Source of the DNA: Ignavibacteria bacterium
Lineage (GTDB): Bacteria > Bacteroidota > Ignavibacteria > Ignavibacteriales > Melioribacteraceae
NCBI GenBank assembly: GCA_027347805.1
Contig: DAIEQP010000013.1
Span: 1 to 39,078, forward strand
DNA: 39,078 bases
Reading direction: 5' to 3'
The notes under the pieces were generated by a model. That model searched no databases. It saw nothing but the letters and a program-made list of their open reading frames with translations, and was not told the origin of the DNA. Within the stretch, counting starts at the first letter, position 1; every line of letters starts with the position of its first letter. The position numbers were made by a program, and so were the translations under genes. This document shows positions 8,856 to 16,358 of this stretch, piece by piece.

Positions 8856-9101
8856 ATGAGTGTAAAATTTGAAGATCCTTTATTCAAGGATTTGCATTCG
8901 AACAATAAAGCTTCAACAGGTAATCTTATAAAATCAGAAGATGTGCAATTAAAAGGCGCATCCAAAATTACTTTTGAAGAGGATGAAATAGATGGCATCA
9001 GAATAATGTTGAAGAAAGATGCCAATGATAATCTTAAAGAAATAAAATTTATTTGCTCTTGCGGACAAACAAAATCAATTATTCTTGATTATTCTGAGTA
9101 A
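8856..9101 (+). CDS. Small hypothetical protein with C-terminal CxC motif
   Basis: An 81-residue protein of unknown function, starting one base after the cheB stop, so it is almost certainly co-transcribed. The N-terminal half is polar and probably disordered. The C-terminal half alternates hydrophobic and charged residues (IRIMLKKD, LKEIKFICSCG), suggesting a small beta-rich fold with two cysteines in CSCG that could bind metal as half of a zinc site. It has no membrane helix or signal peptide. Its place as the last gene of the chemotaxis block suggests an accessory chemotaxis or flagellar role, but nothing in the sequence identifies it. Confidence 0.75.
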   Translation: MSVKFEDPLFKDLHSNNKASTGNLIKSEDVQLKGASKITFEEDEIDGIRIMLKKDANDNLKEIKFICSCGQTKSIILDYSE

Positions 9102-9111
9102 AAATTTTCAA

Positions 9112-9129
9112 TTGGTTAATAATAGCCAA
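9112..9129 (+). other. Small stem-loop after the chemotaxis operon
   Basis: TTGGTTA-ATAA-TAGCCAA can form a seven-pair hairpin (one G-U pair) just after the stop of the small protein. There is no following T-run, so it is at best a weak terminator or an RNA 3'-end stabiliser. It lies between two transcription blocks. Confidence 0.3.
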
Positions 9130-9177
9130 GTCTAATCCCCGGAATCTCACATTTCTTCGTTTTTAAGACCTTTTTGC

Positions 9178-9193
9178 TGGCATTTTATTTGGG
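9178..9193 (+). promoter_or_regulatory. Sigma-54-like promoter motif upstream of flgB
   Basis: TGGCATTTTATTTGGG has TGGCA and TTG in the -24/-12 arrangement, inside the only sizeable gap before the rod/hook operon. The -12 GC dinucleotide is GG here. The flgB ATG is 30 bases past the motif, leaving room for a short leader with the ribosome site GAAAGG. Confidence 0.5.
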
Positions 9194-9222
9194 TAATCAA
9201 ATAAAAAAGCTGAAAGGTTTTT

Positions 9223-9606
9223 ATGGCATCATCAGTCAAACTTCTTCAAAATCTTCTTGATTACTGTTCCGAAAAAAATAGGGTTGTCGCCCGGAATATT
9301 TCCAATATCGGTACAGAAGGTTACCAGCGCCAGGATGTTGTGTTCAAAGAAATTTTAAATGAAAGTTCTGATAACCTCCTTAAAACCAGTAACGGAAAAC
9401 ATTTATCGGGAATAACCGATTCACTAAACCAATCAAAGTTTGAATACACCACCGATCAAAACAATTCTATGGATTCCGGCATTAACAATGTGAATATCGA
9501 AAGAGAGATGAGTGAGTTAGCCGAGAATACTTTGCGATTCAAATTCGCTTCCAGAAAAGTTGGTGATTATTACAAGAATCTCCAAAAAGTTATTAAAGGA
9601 ATTTAA
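9223..9606 (+). CDS. flgB: Flagellar basal body rod protein FlgB
   Basis: A 127-residue proximal rod subunit, exported through the flagellar type III system and assembled in the periplasm. The N-terminal rod motif is VVARNISNIGTEGYQRQ, equivalent to the ANNIAN..T.GYK signature of rod and hook proteins. The C-terminal helix (MSELAENTLRFKFASRKVGDYYKNLQKVI) matches the FlgB end, which forms the coiled coil of the axial family. The middle is short, as usual for FlgB. It is the first gene of the block behind the 9178 motif, with flgC two bases downstream. Confidence 0.95.
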   Translation: MASSVKLLQNLLDYCSEKNRVVARNISNIGTEGYQRQDVVFKEILNESSDNLLKTSNGKHLSGITDSLNQSKFEYTTDQNNSMDSGINNVNIEREMSELAENTLRFKFASRKVGDYYKNLQKVIKGI

Positions 9607-9608
9607 AA

Positions 9609-10112
9609 ATGAAAATTGGCGGAAGTCTTTTTGGAATTAATTTCAGTGCACGCGGAATGGCAATCCAAAGAAAAAAAATGGATATCATTTCACAAAATAT
9701 TGCCAACGCAGATAATGTAAGGACAGAAAACGGCGAGCCGTATAAAAGAAAATATTTAAAAGTAGAAGATGAAAGAAAATCTTTTGCAGTTAACCTGGCT
9801 AATGAAGGACAGGCTTTAAGATTAACAACCAAAGGAGAAAATCATCTTCCTGTTTTACAAGGTGCTGAAGAACTGAGTATTTCTGCAGACCAGGGAAGAG
9901 TAGTATTGAATGAGCAAACAGATTCAAAACCGGGTGATATTGTTTATATGCCGGATCATCCCGATGCTGATAAAAATGGATATGTAGAGATGTCGAATGT
10001 AAATGTAATAAACGAAATGGTAGATATGATTGCAGCAACAAGAAGTTATGAAGCAAACTTACAAGCACTTAATTCTGCAAAAACAATGGCAAAAGATTCT
10101 TTGGAGATATAA
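9609..10112 (+). CDS. flgC: Flagellar basal body rod protein FlgC
   Basis: A 167-residue proximal rod protein. The N-terminus has ISQNIANADNVRTENGEPYKRK, and the C-terminus has NVINEMVDMIAATRSYEANLQALNSAK, the strongly conserved FlgC ending. It is slightly longer than common FlgC proteins (about 135-150), with the extra residues in the central variable region around the DERKSFAVN segment. Translation is probably coupled to flgB, whose stop is two bases upstream. Confidence 0.97.
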   Translation: MKIGGSLFGINFSARGMAIQRKKMDIISQNIANADNVRTENGEPYKRKYLKVEDERKSFAVNLANEGQALRLTTKGENHLPVLQGAEELSISADQGRVVLNEQTDSKPGDIVYMPDHPDADKNGYVEMSNVNVINEMVDMIAATRSYEANLQALNSAKTMAKDSLEI

Positions 10113-10115
10113 TAA

Positions 10116-10352
10116 ATGAAAGTTACTACAAATACTGTTGGAAATTATTCTCCCGCTTATTTTAAGCAAAACATTAATAGAGCCAACGAGACTCAAAAAG
10201 CTAAAACAGAAAACATTTCTTCTGATGAGAAGAAGTTTTTTGCAAATCTGTATCCTGCACAAAAAGAAGAAGTGATGGGATACGAGCTTTATAATGCAAA
10301 AGGGAAAGTTTCCGGAATGCATGTCGGTTCACTTTTCGATAGAAGAGGTTAA
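10116..10352 (+). CDS. Small hypothetical protein between flgC and fliE
   Basis: A 78-residue polar protein with no cysteines, no signal peptide and no membrane helix. It follows flgC by 3 bases and is followed by fliE at the next base, so it is an integral member of the rod operon in a place normally empty in other bacteria. Only a short C-terminal stretch (EKKFFANLYPAQKEEVMGYE) looks structured. It could be an export chaperone, a rod accessory protein or an early export substrate; the sequence does not decide. No family is recognised. Confidence 0.7.
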   Translation: MKVTTNTVGNYSPAYFKQNINRANETQKAKTENISSDEKKFFANLYPAQKEEVMGYELYNAKGKVSGMHVGSLFDRRG

Positions 10353-10353
10353 A

Positions 10354-10644
10354 ATGAACATTAATGGAATTGGAGATTTAATTCCCAAAACAATTGAACC
10401 CGCAAAGAAAATGGGTGTTGAAAACAGCGGTTTTGGTGCAACCCTAACAGATTTTATTAAAGATGTAAATCAGTCACAATTGGATTCATCCAATATGGTT
10501 CAGGATTTTGTTAGCGGTAAAGGGGTTGAATTGCATGAAGTAATGATAGCCGGAGAAAAGGCCAAAACCAATGTTGAATTGCTAATGGAAATCAGAAACA
10601 AAGCAGTTGACATGTTCAAAGAATTAACAAGGATACAAATTTAA
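10354..10644 (+). CDS. fliE: Flagellar hook-basal body complex protein FliE
   Basis: A 96-residue protein linking the MS ring to the rod. The track extends it to 10294, but that extension runs through the upstream gene in another frame; ATG 10354, after the ribosome site AGAAGAGG, gives the normal FliE start and length. The C-terminal half is the signature: ELHEVMIAGEKAKTNVELLMEIRNKAVDMFKELTRIQI, equivalent to the VM.A.EKA...L....R.K....Y.EI.RM.I pattern. It is immediately followed by fliF, its partner in the ring. Confidence 0.96.
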   Translation: MNINGIGDLIPKTIEPAKKMGVENSGFGATLTDFIKDVNQSQLDSSNMVQDFVSGKGVELHEVMIAGEKAKTNVELLMEIRNKAVDMFKELTRIQI

Positions 10645-10646
10645 TC

Positions 10647-12293
10647 ATGAACTCAAATCCTCTACAAGCATTCATTGGAATAATCAACAAGCTTAACCCG
10701 AAGCAAAAAATTATGCTCGGAGGCGGAATTCTCTTAACACTGGCTCTGCTTGCTGTTTTAATGTTTTTCCTGAATGAACCGAATTATACAACTTTATATT
10801 CGGGTCTATCTCAGGAAGATGCGGGAAAAGTTGTTGAACACTTAAACTCTCAGAAAATCCTTTTCAAGCTTGATGATAATGGTCAGACTATTAAAGTACC
10901 CAAAGAAAAAGTTTATGAGTTAAGACTAACATTAGCAGGAAAAGGAATACCCAGTTCTGGTGTTATCGGTTATGAAATATTTGATAAGTCCACAATTGGT
11001 ATGTCTGAGTTTATGCAGAAATTGAATTATAAGCGCGCTCTGGAAGGAGAACTTGCTAGAACAATTCAGCAGCAGGATGGTATAGCCGGCGTACGAGTTC
11101 ATATTGTGCTTCCACAAAAAACAATTTTCAGAGAAGAAGAAAAACAGCCAACAGCTTCAGTTGTTTTGAAATTAAAAACTAATTCAGCACCGCCAAAAGA
11201 AAATATTCAATCAATTGTAAATTTAGTTTGCGGAAGCGTTGAGGGATTAGTGCCTACGAAAGTTTCTGTTATTGATACACGCGGAAGAATACTTAATACA
11301 GATACTGAAGAGGGACCATTAGCATTTGCATCATCAAAACAATATGAAATTAAAAAATCTGTTGAGAACTATCTCGTTCAAAAGGCCCAGACAATTCTAG
11401 ATAATGTTCTCGGTTATGGTAATGCAATGGTTCAGATTAATGCAGATCTGAATTTTGATCAGGTTGAGAGATCGATGGAACAATACGATCCGGAATCTCA
11501 GGTGGCAGTAAGCGAGCAGACAATTAAAACAAATAACTCGGGGCGCCAGCAGGCAGATACTTCATCGGCAAACAACGAAAATTCTCTTACAAATTATGAA
11601 ATAAGTAAATCAATACAGAAAGTAGTGGAGGGCAGCGGAAATATTAAACGGTTAAGCGTTGCCGCTGTAATCAATGATATTCCCAAAGAATTTAAAAAAG
11701 GAAATAAAGTTGAAACTGTTTTTGAACCCAGAAATCCAGAACAACTTAAAAAGCTGGAAGAGATTGTTAAAAATGCAGTTGGTGTTGATGTAACTAGGAA
11801 TGATCAGTTTTCTATTGTAAATATTCCATTCGAAACAAAATTCAATGAGAAAGTAGAAGAACAAACTGCAACTACTGCAATTCCAAATACAAATGAAATG
11901 ATTAACCTTGTGTTCATTGTTGTTGCTATTATTTCATCTTTGTTGGTATTAAAGAGCTTAATGAAACGTTTGAAAACCGAAAAAATTGTTATCGGCACTG
12001 TAAATACAGGTGGCGCGGGTGTTGGTAATTTTTCATTTCAAAGCGATGTAATTGGAGGTGCGCTTCCCCCTGCAACTGATAAAAAATCTAATGCGCATCA
12101 GACAGCAAATATGATTTCAAATACACAAAAAAAGAAAAAGATGATGCTGCCAGTCGGAGATATTGAAGATGAAATTTCCGAGGAAGCAATGTTGAAAAAA
12201 AACCAGCAGGAAAAAATTATTAACTATGTATCCAAAAACCCAATGGATGCGGCCAAACTAATAAACGCGTGGATGCACGAAGATGAAATCTAA
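10647..12293 (+). CDS. fliF: Flagellar MS-ring protein FliF
   Basis: A 548-residue inner-membrane ring protein. The first membrane helix is at about 21-42. The periplasmic part contains the YscJ-like ring-building motifs (YTTLYSGLSQEDAGKVVEHL, GIAGVRVHIVLP). A second helix is at about 419-440. The cytoplasmic tail ends with the FliG-binding segment NPMDAAKLINAWMHEDE. Length matches the family. fliG starts 11 bases before the fliF stop, consistent with coupled synthesis of directly interacting proteins. Confidence 0.97.
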   Translation: MNSNPLQAFIGIINKLNPKQKIMLGGGILLTLALLAVLMFFLNEPNYTTLYSGLSQEDAGKVVEHLNSQKILFKLDDNGQTIKVPKEKVYELRLTLAGKGIPSSGVIGYEIFDKSTIGMSEFMQKLNYKRALEGELARTIQQQDGIAGVRVHIVLPQKTIFREEEKQPTASVVLKLKTNSAPPKENIQSIVNLVCGSVEGLVPTKVSVIDTRGRILNTDTEEGPLAFASSKQYEIKKSVENYLVQKAQTILDNVLGYGNAMVQINADLNFDQVERSMEQYDPESQVAVSEQTIKTNNSGRQQADTSSANNENSLTNYEISKSIQKVVEGSGNIKRLSVAAVINDIPKEFKKGNKVETVFEPRNPEQLKKLEEIVKNAVGVDVTRNDQFSIVNIPFETKFNEKVEEQTATTAIPNTNEMINLVFIVVAIISSLLVLKSLMKRLKTEKIVIGTVNTGGAGVGNFSFQSDVIGGALPPATDKKSNAHQTANMISNTQKKKKMMLPVGDIEDEISEEAMLKKNQQEKIINYVSKNPMDAAKLINAWMHEDEI

Positions 12294-13323
12294 CGACAAA
12301 TTAATTATTAAAGACTCGAAAGAAGAAGTAACCGGTTTACAAAAGGCAGCAATGCTTATGGTTGCTCTTAATGTTGAAGCGGCTTCTGCCGTGTTAAAAC
12401 ACATGGATCCTGCGGATGTCGAAATGATTACCGCTGAGATTTCCAGAGTCAAAAATGTTTCATCAAAAACAGTCGATTCCGTTATATATGATTTCTACAA
12501 CATGGTTAACGCCCGCGAATATGTATTGGAAGGCGGTTTAGATTATGCTCAAGCCGTGCTCGAAAAAACATACGGACCATCGAAAGCTGTTGAAATAATA
12601 GATAAAGTAAAAAGGTTAACAACTTTAAAGGGTTTCGATGTTCTTAAACGCGCTGAACCTGCACAGCTGATAAACTTTTTAAATAAAGAGCATCCGCAAA
12701 CAATGGCGCTCATACTTTCACAGCTTTCACCAGATCAGACTGCAAATGCGCTTAGAGAAATTCCGGAAGAAATGCGGGTTGATGTTGCTTTCAGAATTGC
12801 TACACTTGGAAAGATTGCGCCTCAAACACTAAAACAAATCGAACATGTTGTTGATGAAATCGCCGGTGCATCAATGAGCCAATCCGTCGGCAAGCTTGGC
12901 GGAGCCAAATGTCTTGCTGCTATTCTTAACCGAGCGAATGTCGGTATGGCAAAAGAAATTCTTACAAGGTTGGAAGACCTTGATGCAGAAACATCTTATG
13001 AAGTGAAAAGGTTGATGTTCATCTTTGATGAAATTGTTAACATAAACGATAAAGATATTCAGAAAATTCTACGTGAAGTTGACAGAAAAGATCTTGCTTT
13101 GTCATTAAAAACCGCTGAAGAAAGATTACGCGAAAAGATTTTCAAAAATATGTCGGAACGTGCTGCAGATCTTTTGAAAGAAGAGTTGCAATACATGGGT
13201 ATGGTAAAATTGAAAGAGGTGGAAACAGCACAGGCAAGAATTATAGACATAATAAAATCACTGGAAGAACAGGGTGAAATATCCTTGAACTTGCGAGGTG
13301 GACCGGAAGAGATTTATGTCTGA
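12283..13323 (+). CDS. fliG: Flagellar motor switch protein FliG
   Basis: A 346-residue C-ring protein that contacts FliF, FliM and the stator. The N-domain starts with GLQKAAMLMVALN. The middle domain carries the EHPQTMALILSQL (EHPQ) motif. The C-terminal torque helix has the charged pattern DIQKILREVDRKDLALSLKTA, with conserved acidic and basic residues for stator interaction. Length and domain order are standard. The ATG lies inside the end of fliF. The stop overlaps the start of fliH by 8 bases. Confidence 0.97.
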   Translation: MKSNDKLIIKDSKEEVTGLQKAAMLMVALNVEAASAVLKHMDPADVEMITAEISRVKNVSSKTVDSVIYDFYNMVNAREYVLEGGLDYAQAVLEKTYGPSKAVEIIDKVKRLTTLKGFDVLKRAEPAQLINFLNKEHPQTMALILSQLSPDQTANALREIPEEMRVDVAFRIATLGKIAPQTLKQIEHVVDEIAGASMSQSVGKLGGAKCLAAILNRANVGMAKEILTRLEDLDAETSYEVKRLMFIFDEIVNINDKDIQKILREVDRKDLALSLKTAEERLREKIFKNMSERAADLLKEELQYMGMVKLKEVETAQARIIDIIKSLEEQGEISLNLRGGPEEIYV

Positions 13324-13924
13324 TGTTATTAAACTAAATGCCCGTTCTAATAAAACAGGACTTAAAGTTGCGGGAATAGGAAACAGCAACTTTAGAGAGG
13401 ATGATTCAGATGTTTTTAAGAAACAGCTTGATGATTACTATAGAATGGGTTTTAAAGAAGGACAGGAAAAAACTAAAAGAGATCTTGAACAGGATTATTC
13501 AAACAGGTTGATACGTAAATATGAAGATGTTTACAACATTCTTCAGCAATATGATTCTCATTTGCAGGATCTTGAAAAAGCTTTTGAATCTCTGGTTATA
13601 GAAACCGCATTTGAGATGGCTAGAAAAATTGTTCAGCGCGAAGTAGAAAACAGATCGATGATAAATGAAAATGTTAAGGAAGCAATAAATAAAGTAATTG
13701 GTGCAAACGAAGTTAGGCTGAAATTAAATCCAGCTGACTATAATGAATTAACCGAAGAAAGTAAGAATATGCTGCATACAAGTTCGTTTCAAAAAATTAA
13801 AATTGATTCTGATGAAAGAGTTGAAAGAGGCGGCTGTTACATTGAAACTGAAATTGGCAGCGTAGATGCAAGGATATCAACACAATTAAATGAACTCAAG
13901 AAAAAATTGTTAGACTCGTTATAA
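13316..13924 (+). CDS. fliH: Flagellar export ATPase regulator FliH
   Basis: A 202-residue stator-like subunit that holds FliI in an inhibited complex and brings it to the export gate. The track's GTG (13298) lies within fliG; ATG 13316, after GGAAGAG, is the better start. The central region has the FliH-type segment YRMGFKEGQEKTKRDLE and a long coiled coil. The C-terminal domain (TAFEMARKIVQREVE, then VERGGCYIETEIGSVDARI) matches the FliH/V-ATPase E-subunit fold. It sits directly before fliI, its partner. Confidence 0.93.
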   Translation: MSDVIKLNARSNKTGLKVAGIGNSNFREDDSDVFKKQLDDYYRMGFKEGQEKTKRDLEQDYSNRLIRKYEDVYNILQQYDSHLQDLEKAFESLVIETAFEMARKIVQREVENRSMINENVKEAINKVIGANEVRLKLNPADYNELTEESKNMLHTSSFQKIKIDSDERVERGGCYIETEIGSVDARISTQLNELKKKLLDSL

Positions 13925-13925
13925 A

Positions 13926-15260
13926 ATGATCTCAATAGTTGAAGAACTCCTGGAAAAGTATCAGCGTGTTATCGATAAAACCGAACCAATTCGAGTTAAC
14001 GGGAAGGTTATTGATGTTATTGGATTAGTAATTGTTTCGGTTGGTCCGAATGCTGTGCTGGGAGAAATATGCACTATTGTTGATCAGAATGGGGATGAGA
14101 TTTGTAAATCAGAAGTAGTTGGTTTCAAAAACGGAAAAGTATTGTCTATTGCGATTGGAGAAGTTCATAATATTTCTCCTGCATGTGAAATAAAAGCATC
14201 CGGTAAAAGTTTTTCAGTAGGTGTTGGAAAAGAATTGCTGGGCAGAGTTATTGACGGATTAGGAAATCCGCTCGATAATGCCGGCGAAATAAATTATGCA
14301 TCGTATAGAGAATCATATAGAGAGCCTCCAAATCCGCTTGAACGAAAAAGAATTGCAACTCCAATACAAACAGGAATAAGAACTATTGATGGACTTCTGA
14401 CAGTTGGTAAAGGGCAGCGTGTTGGAATTTTTGCAGGCAGCGGCGTTGGCAAAAGTGTTACTCTTGGTATGATTGCAAGAAATACAAGCGCCGATGTAAA
14501 TGTGATCGCATTGATTGGTGAACGTGGAAGAGAAGTAAGAGAATTTATCGAACGAGATCTTGGTCCTGAAGGATTGAAAAGATCGGTTGTTGTTTGTGCG
14601 ACTAGTGATAAATCACCATTAATAAGAATGAAGGGCGCATATGTAGCAACAACAATTGCAGAATATTTTCGTGACCTCGGCATGGATGTTATGCTGATGA
14701 TGGATTCGGTAACACGTTTTGCAATGGCGCAGCGTGAGGTCGGGTTAACAATTGGCGAACCGCCTACAACAAAAGGTTATACTCCTTCAGTATTTTCAAT
14801 GCTTCCAAAACTTTTGGAGAGAGCTGGAAATACTGACAAAGGTTCAATAACAGGTTTGTATACTGTTCTTGTTGATGGTGATGATATGACCGAACCAATT
14901 GCGGATGCTGTAAGATCGATCCTGGATGGTCACATTGTTCTATCAAGAAAAATTGCCAACAAGGGACAATACCCGGCGGTCGATACTCTTCAGAGTGTGA
15001 GTAGAGTAATGTCTGATATAATCGATAGAGAACATTATAACCGTGCAATGAAATTTAATGAGATATTAGCAACATATAGAGAAGCAGAAGACTTAATTAA
15101 TATCGGTGCTTATGTAAAGGGAAGCAATCCGCTTATTGATCATGCGCTTTCAAAGATCAGCCAGCTGCGGAGTTATTTAAAACAAGATGTATTCGAGCAG
15201 GCAAAATATGATCAATCGGTTGAAAGATTACATCAGATTATTGAATTACCGCTTGTGTAG
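13926..15260 (+). CDS. fliI: Flagellum-specific export ATPase FliI
   Basis: A 444-residue F1-beta-like ATPase of flagellar type III export. Walker A is AGSGVGKS (about 170-177), Walker B is DVMLMMDSVTRFAMAQRE, and the family hallmark GYTPSVFSMLPKLLERAG follows. The N-terminal beta-barrel (about 1-95) and C-terminal domain are standard. The start ATG is one base after fliH. Its order between fliH and fliJ is the classical one. Confidence 0.97.
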   Translation: MISIVEELLEKYQRVIDKTEPIRVNGKVIDVIGLVIVSVGPNAVLGEICTIVDQNGDEICKSEVVGFKNGKVLSIAIGEVHNISPACEIKASGKSFSVGVGKELLGRVIDGLGNPLDNAGEINYASYRESYREPPNPLERKRIATPIQTGIRTIDGLLTVGKGQRVGIFAGSGVGKSVTLGMIARNTSADVNVIALIGERGREVREFIERDLGPEGLKRSVVVCATSDKSPLIRMKGAYVATTIAEYFRDLGMDVMLMMDSVTRFAMAQREVGLTIGEPPTTKGYTPSVFSMLPKLLERAGNTDKGSITGLYTVLVDGDDMTEPIADAVRSILDGHIVLSRKIANKGQYPAVDTLQSVSRVMSDIIDREHYNRAMKFNEILATYREAEDLINIGAYVKGSNPLIDHALSKISQLRSYLKQDVFEQAKYDQSVERLHQIIELPLV

Positions 15261-15267
15261 GTAAATA

Positions 15268-15705
15268 ATGGCAAAATATAAATTCCGGTTTCAATCGATT
15301 CTCTCTGTAAAAGAAATTATGGAGAAAAAAATCCAGGAAGAGATATCGGTAATTAATATGGAGATAGAAAACTGGAAAAAAAAATTACTTGTCTTGAGTG
15401 AAGAAAAAGCAAAAGTAATCAATAAAATAAGTGAGGGATCGGCTAAAGTATCGGAATATCAAAGTATGAAAATGTACGTATCGCATATAGAAAACAAGAT
15501 AGATCAAGCAAACAAAGAGACAGCAAATTGTATTAAAAGAAGAGAGCTTAAACAAAAAGAATTGATTGAGAAAAAAAAAGAAATTAAATCATTCGAAACA
15601 CTGAAAGAAAATGATTATCAAAACTATTTAACTGAAGAAAGAAAAAACGAATTAAAAATGCTTAACGAAGTAGCATTGAGAAATTTTAACGGGGAACCGT
15701 CGTGA
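15268..15705 (+). CDS. fliJ: Flagellar export protein FliJ
   Basis: A 145-residue, Lys/Glu-rich coiled-coil protein beginning AKYKFRFQSILSVKEIMEKK, the typical FliJ N-terminus (..F.LQ.lL..k...e). It is the central stalk of the export ATPase, stimulating FliI and contacting FlhA. Length and predicted uninterrupted helix agree. The call rests on N-terminal pattern, composition and location, since FliJ is poorly conserved. The stop overlaps the GTG start of the next gene. Confidence 0.9.
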   Translation: MAKYKFRFQSILSVKEIMEKKIQEEISVINMEIENWKKKLLVLSEEKAKVINKISEGSAKVSEYQSMKMYVSHIENKIDQANKETANCIKRRELKQKELIEKKKEIKSFETLKENDYQNYLTEERKNELKMLNEVALRNFNGEPS

Positions 15706-16358
15706 AAGATAAACTGATTTACATCGTATCGTTTTTATTTGCATTTGTCCTGGTCAGCGGAGCGCTAATTTATTTTAACTCCATTTATAATAATATTTTT
15801 AAGTTCGATTTCTCCCCTGTTAAGGCACCTCTGCTTACACAAGTAAAAAATAATGATCCAGCGCAAAATCAAAATCCCGGAGCGGATTCCCTTAAGAAAG
15901 ATTCAACAAAAGTAAAAATTGATTCTCGTGCTGTAAAACCAGACTCGTCAAAACTGGGGACAATTGCAAAACAGGATTCAATAAAAAATGATAGCAAGAA
16001 AGAAAATTTAGCAAAAGGTAAAAAAGAAGAACCGAAAAATACTTTGGCACAAAACAAAAACGATAAAATTTCACAACAACCTGCAGCCAATTTAGTTCAA
16101 AGTGTTCAGTCAGCAATTCCCCCTTCTATTAACGACAAACTTAGTAAGGCAAAAAAAGATTCAATTTACAGCAGCTGGGTTAAAGAAACTGTAAAACTTT
16201 ATGAATCGATGGATTCCAAAAAAGCTGCTAAAGTAATTAAGGGATACTCCGATAATATCGCCAGAGATATTCTTCTAAAGATGAAGAAGAAAAAAGCGGC
16301 AGAGATTTTAGCCGAATTGAAACCGGAAGATGTAACAAGAATAATAAGTGTTAACTAA
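15702..16358 (+). CDS. MotE/YlxF-like protein (membrane anchor plus MgtE-N-like domain)
   Basis: A 218-residue protein starting at GTG 15702 inside the fliJ stop (GTGA). It has one N-terminal membrane helix (about 5-27), a long Lys/Ser/Asp-rich low-complexity linker (about 60-130) and a C-terminal helical domain (LYESMDSKKAAKVIKGY, then KKKKAAEILAELKPEDV) resembling the MgtE intracellular N domain. This architecture and its place between fliJ and fliK match Bacillus YlxF and the MotE stator-chaperone group. With the helix N-terminal, the C-terminal domain would be periplasmic. Function (stator or FliL partner) is inferred from those relatives. Confidence 0.8.
   Translation: MKDKLIYIVSFLFAFVLVSGALIYFNSIYNNIFKFDFSPVKAPLLTQVKNNDPAQNQNPGADSLKKDSTKVKIDSRAVKPDSSKLGTIAKQDSIKNDSKKENLAKGKKEEPKNTLAQNKNDKISQQPAANLVQSVQSAIPPSINDKLSKAKKDSIYSSWVKETVKLYESMDSKKAAKVIKGYSDNIARDILLKMKKKKAAEILAELKPEDVTRIISVN

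Noticed and set aside
10294-10353. N-terminal extension of fliE in the ORF track
   Set aside because: It overlaps the upstream gene and does not resemble FliE; ATG 10354 has a good ribosome site and gives normal length.
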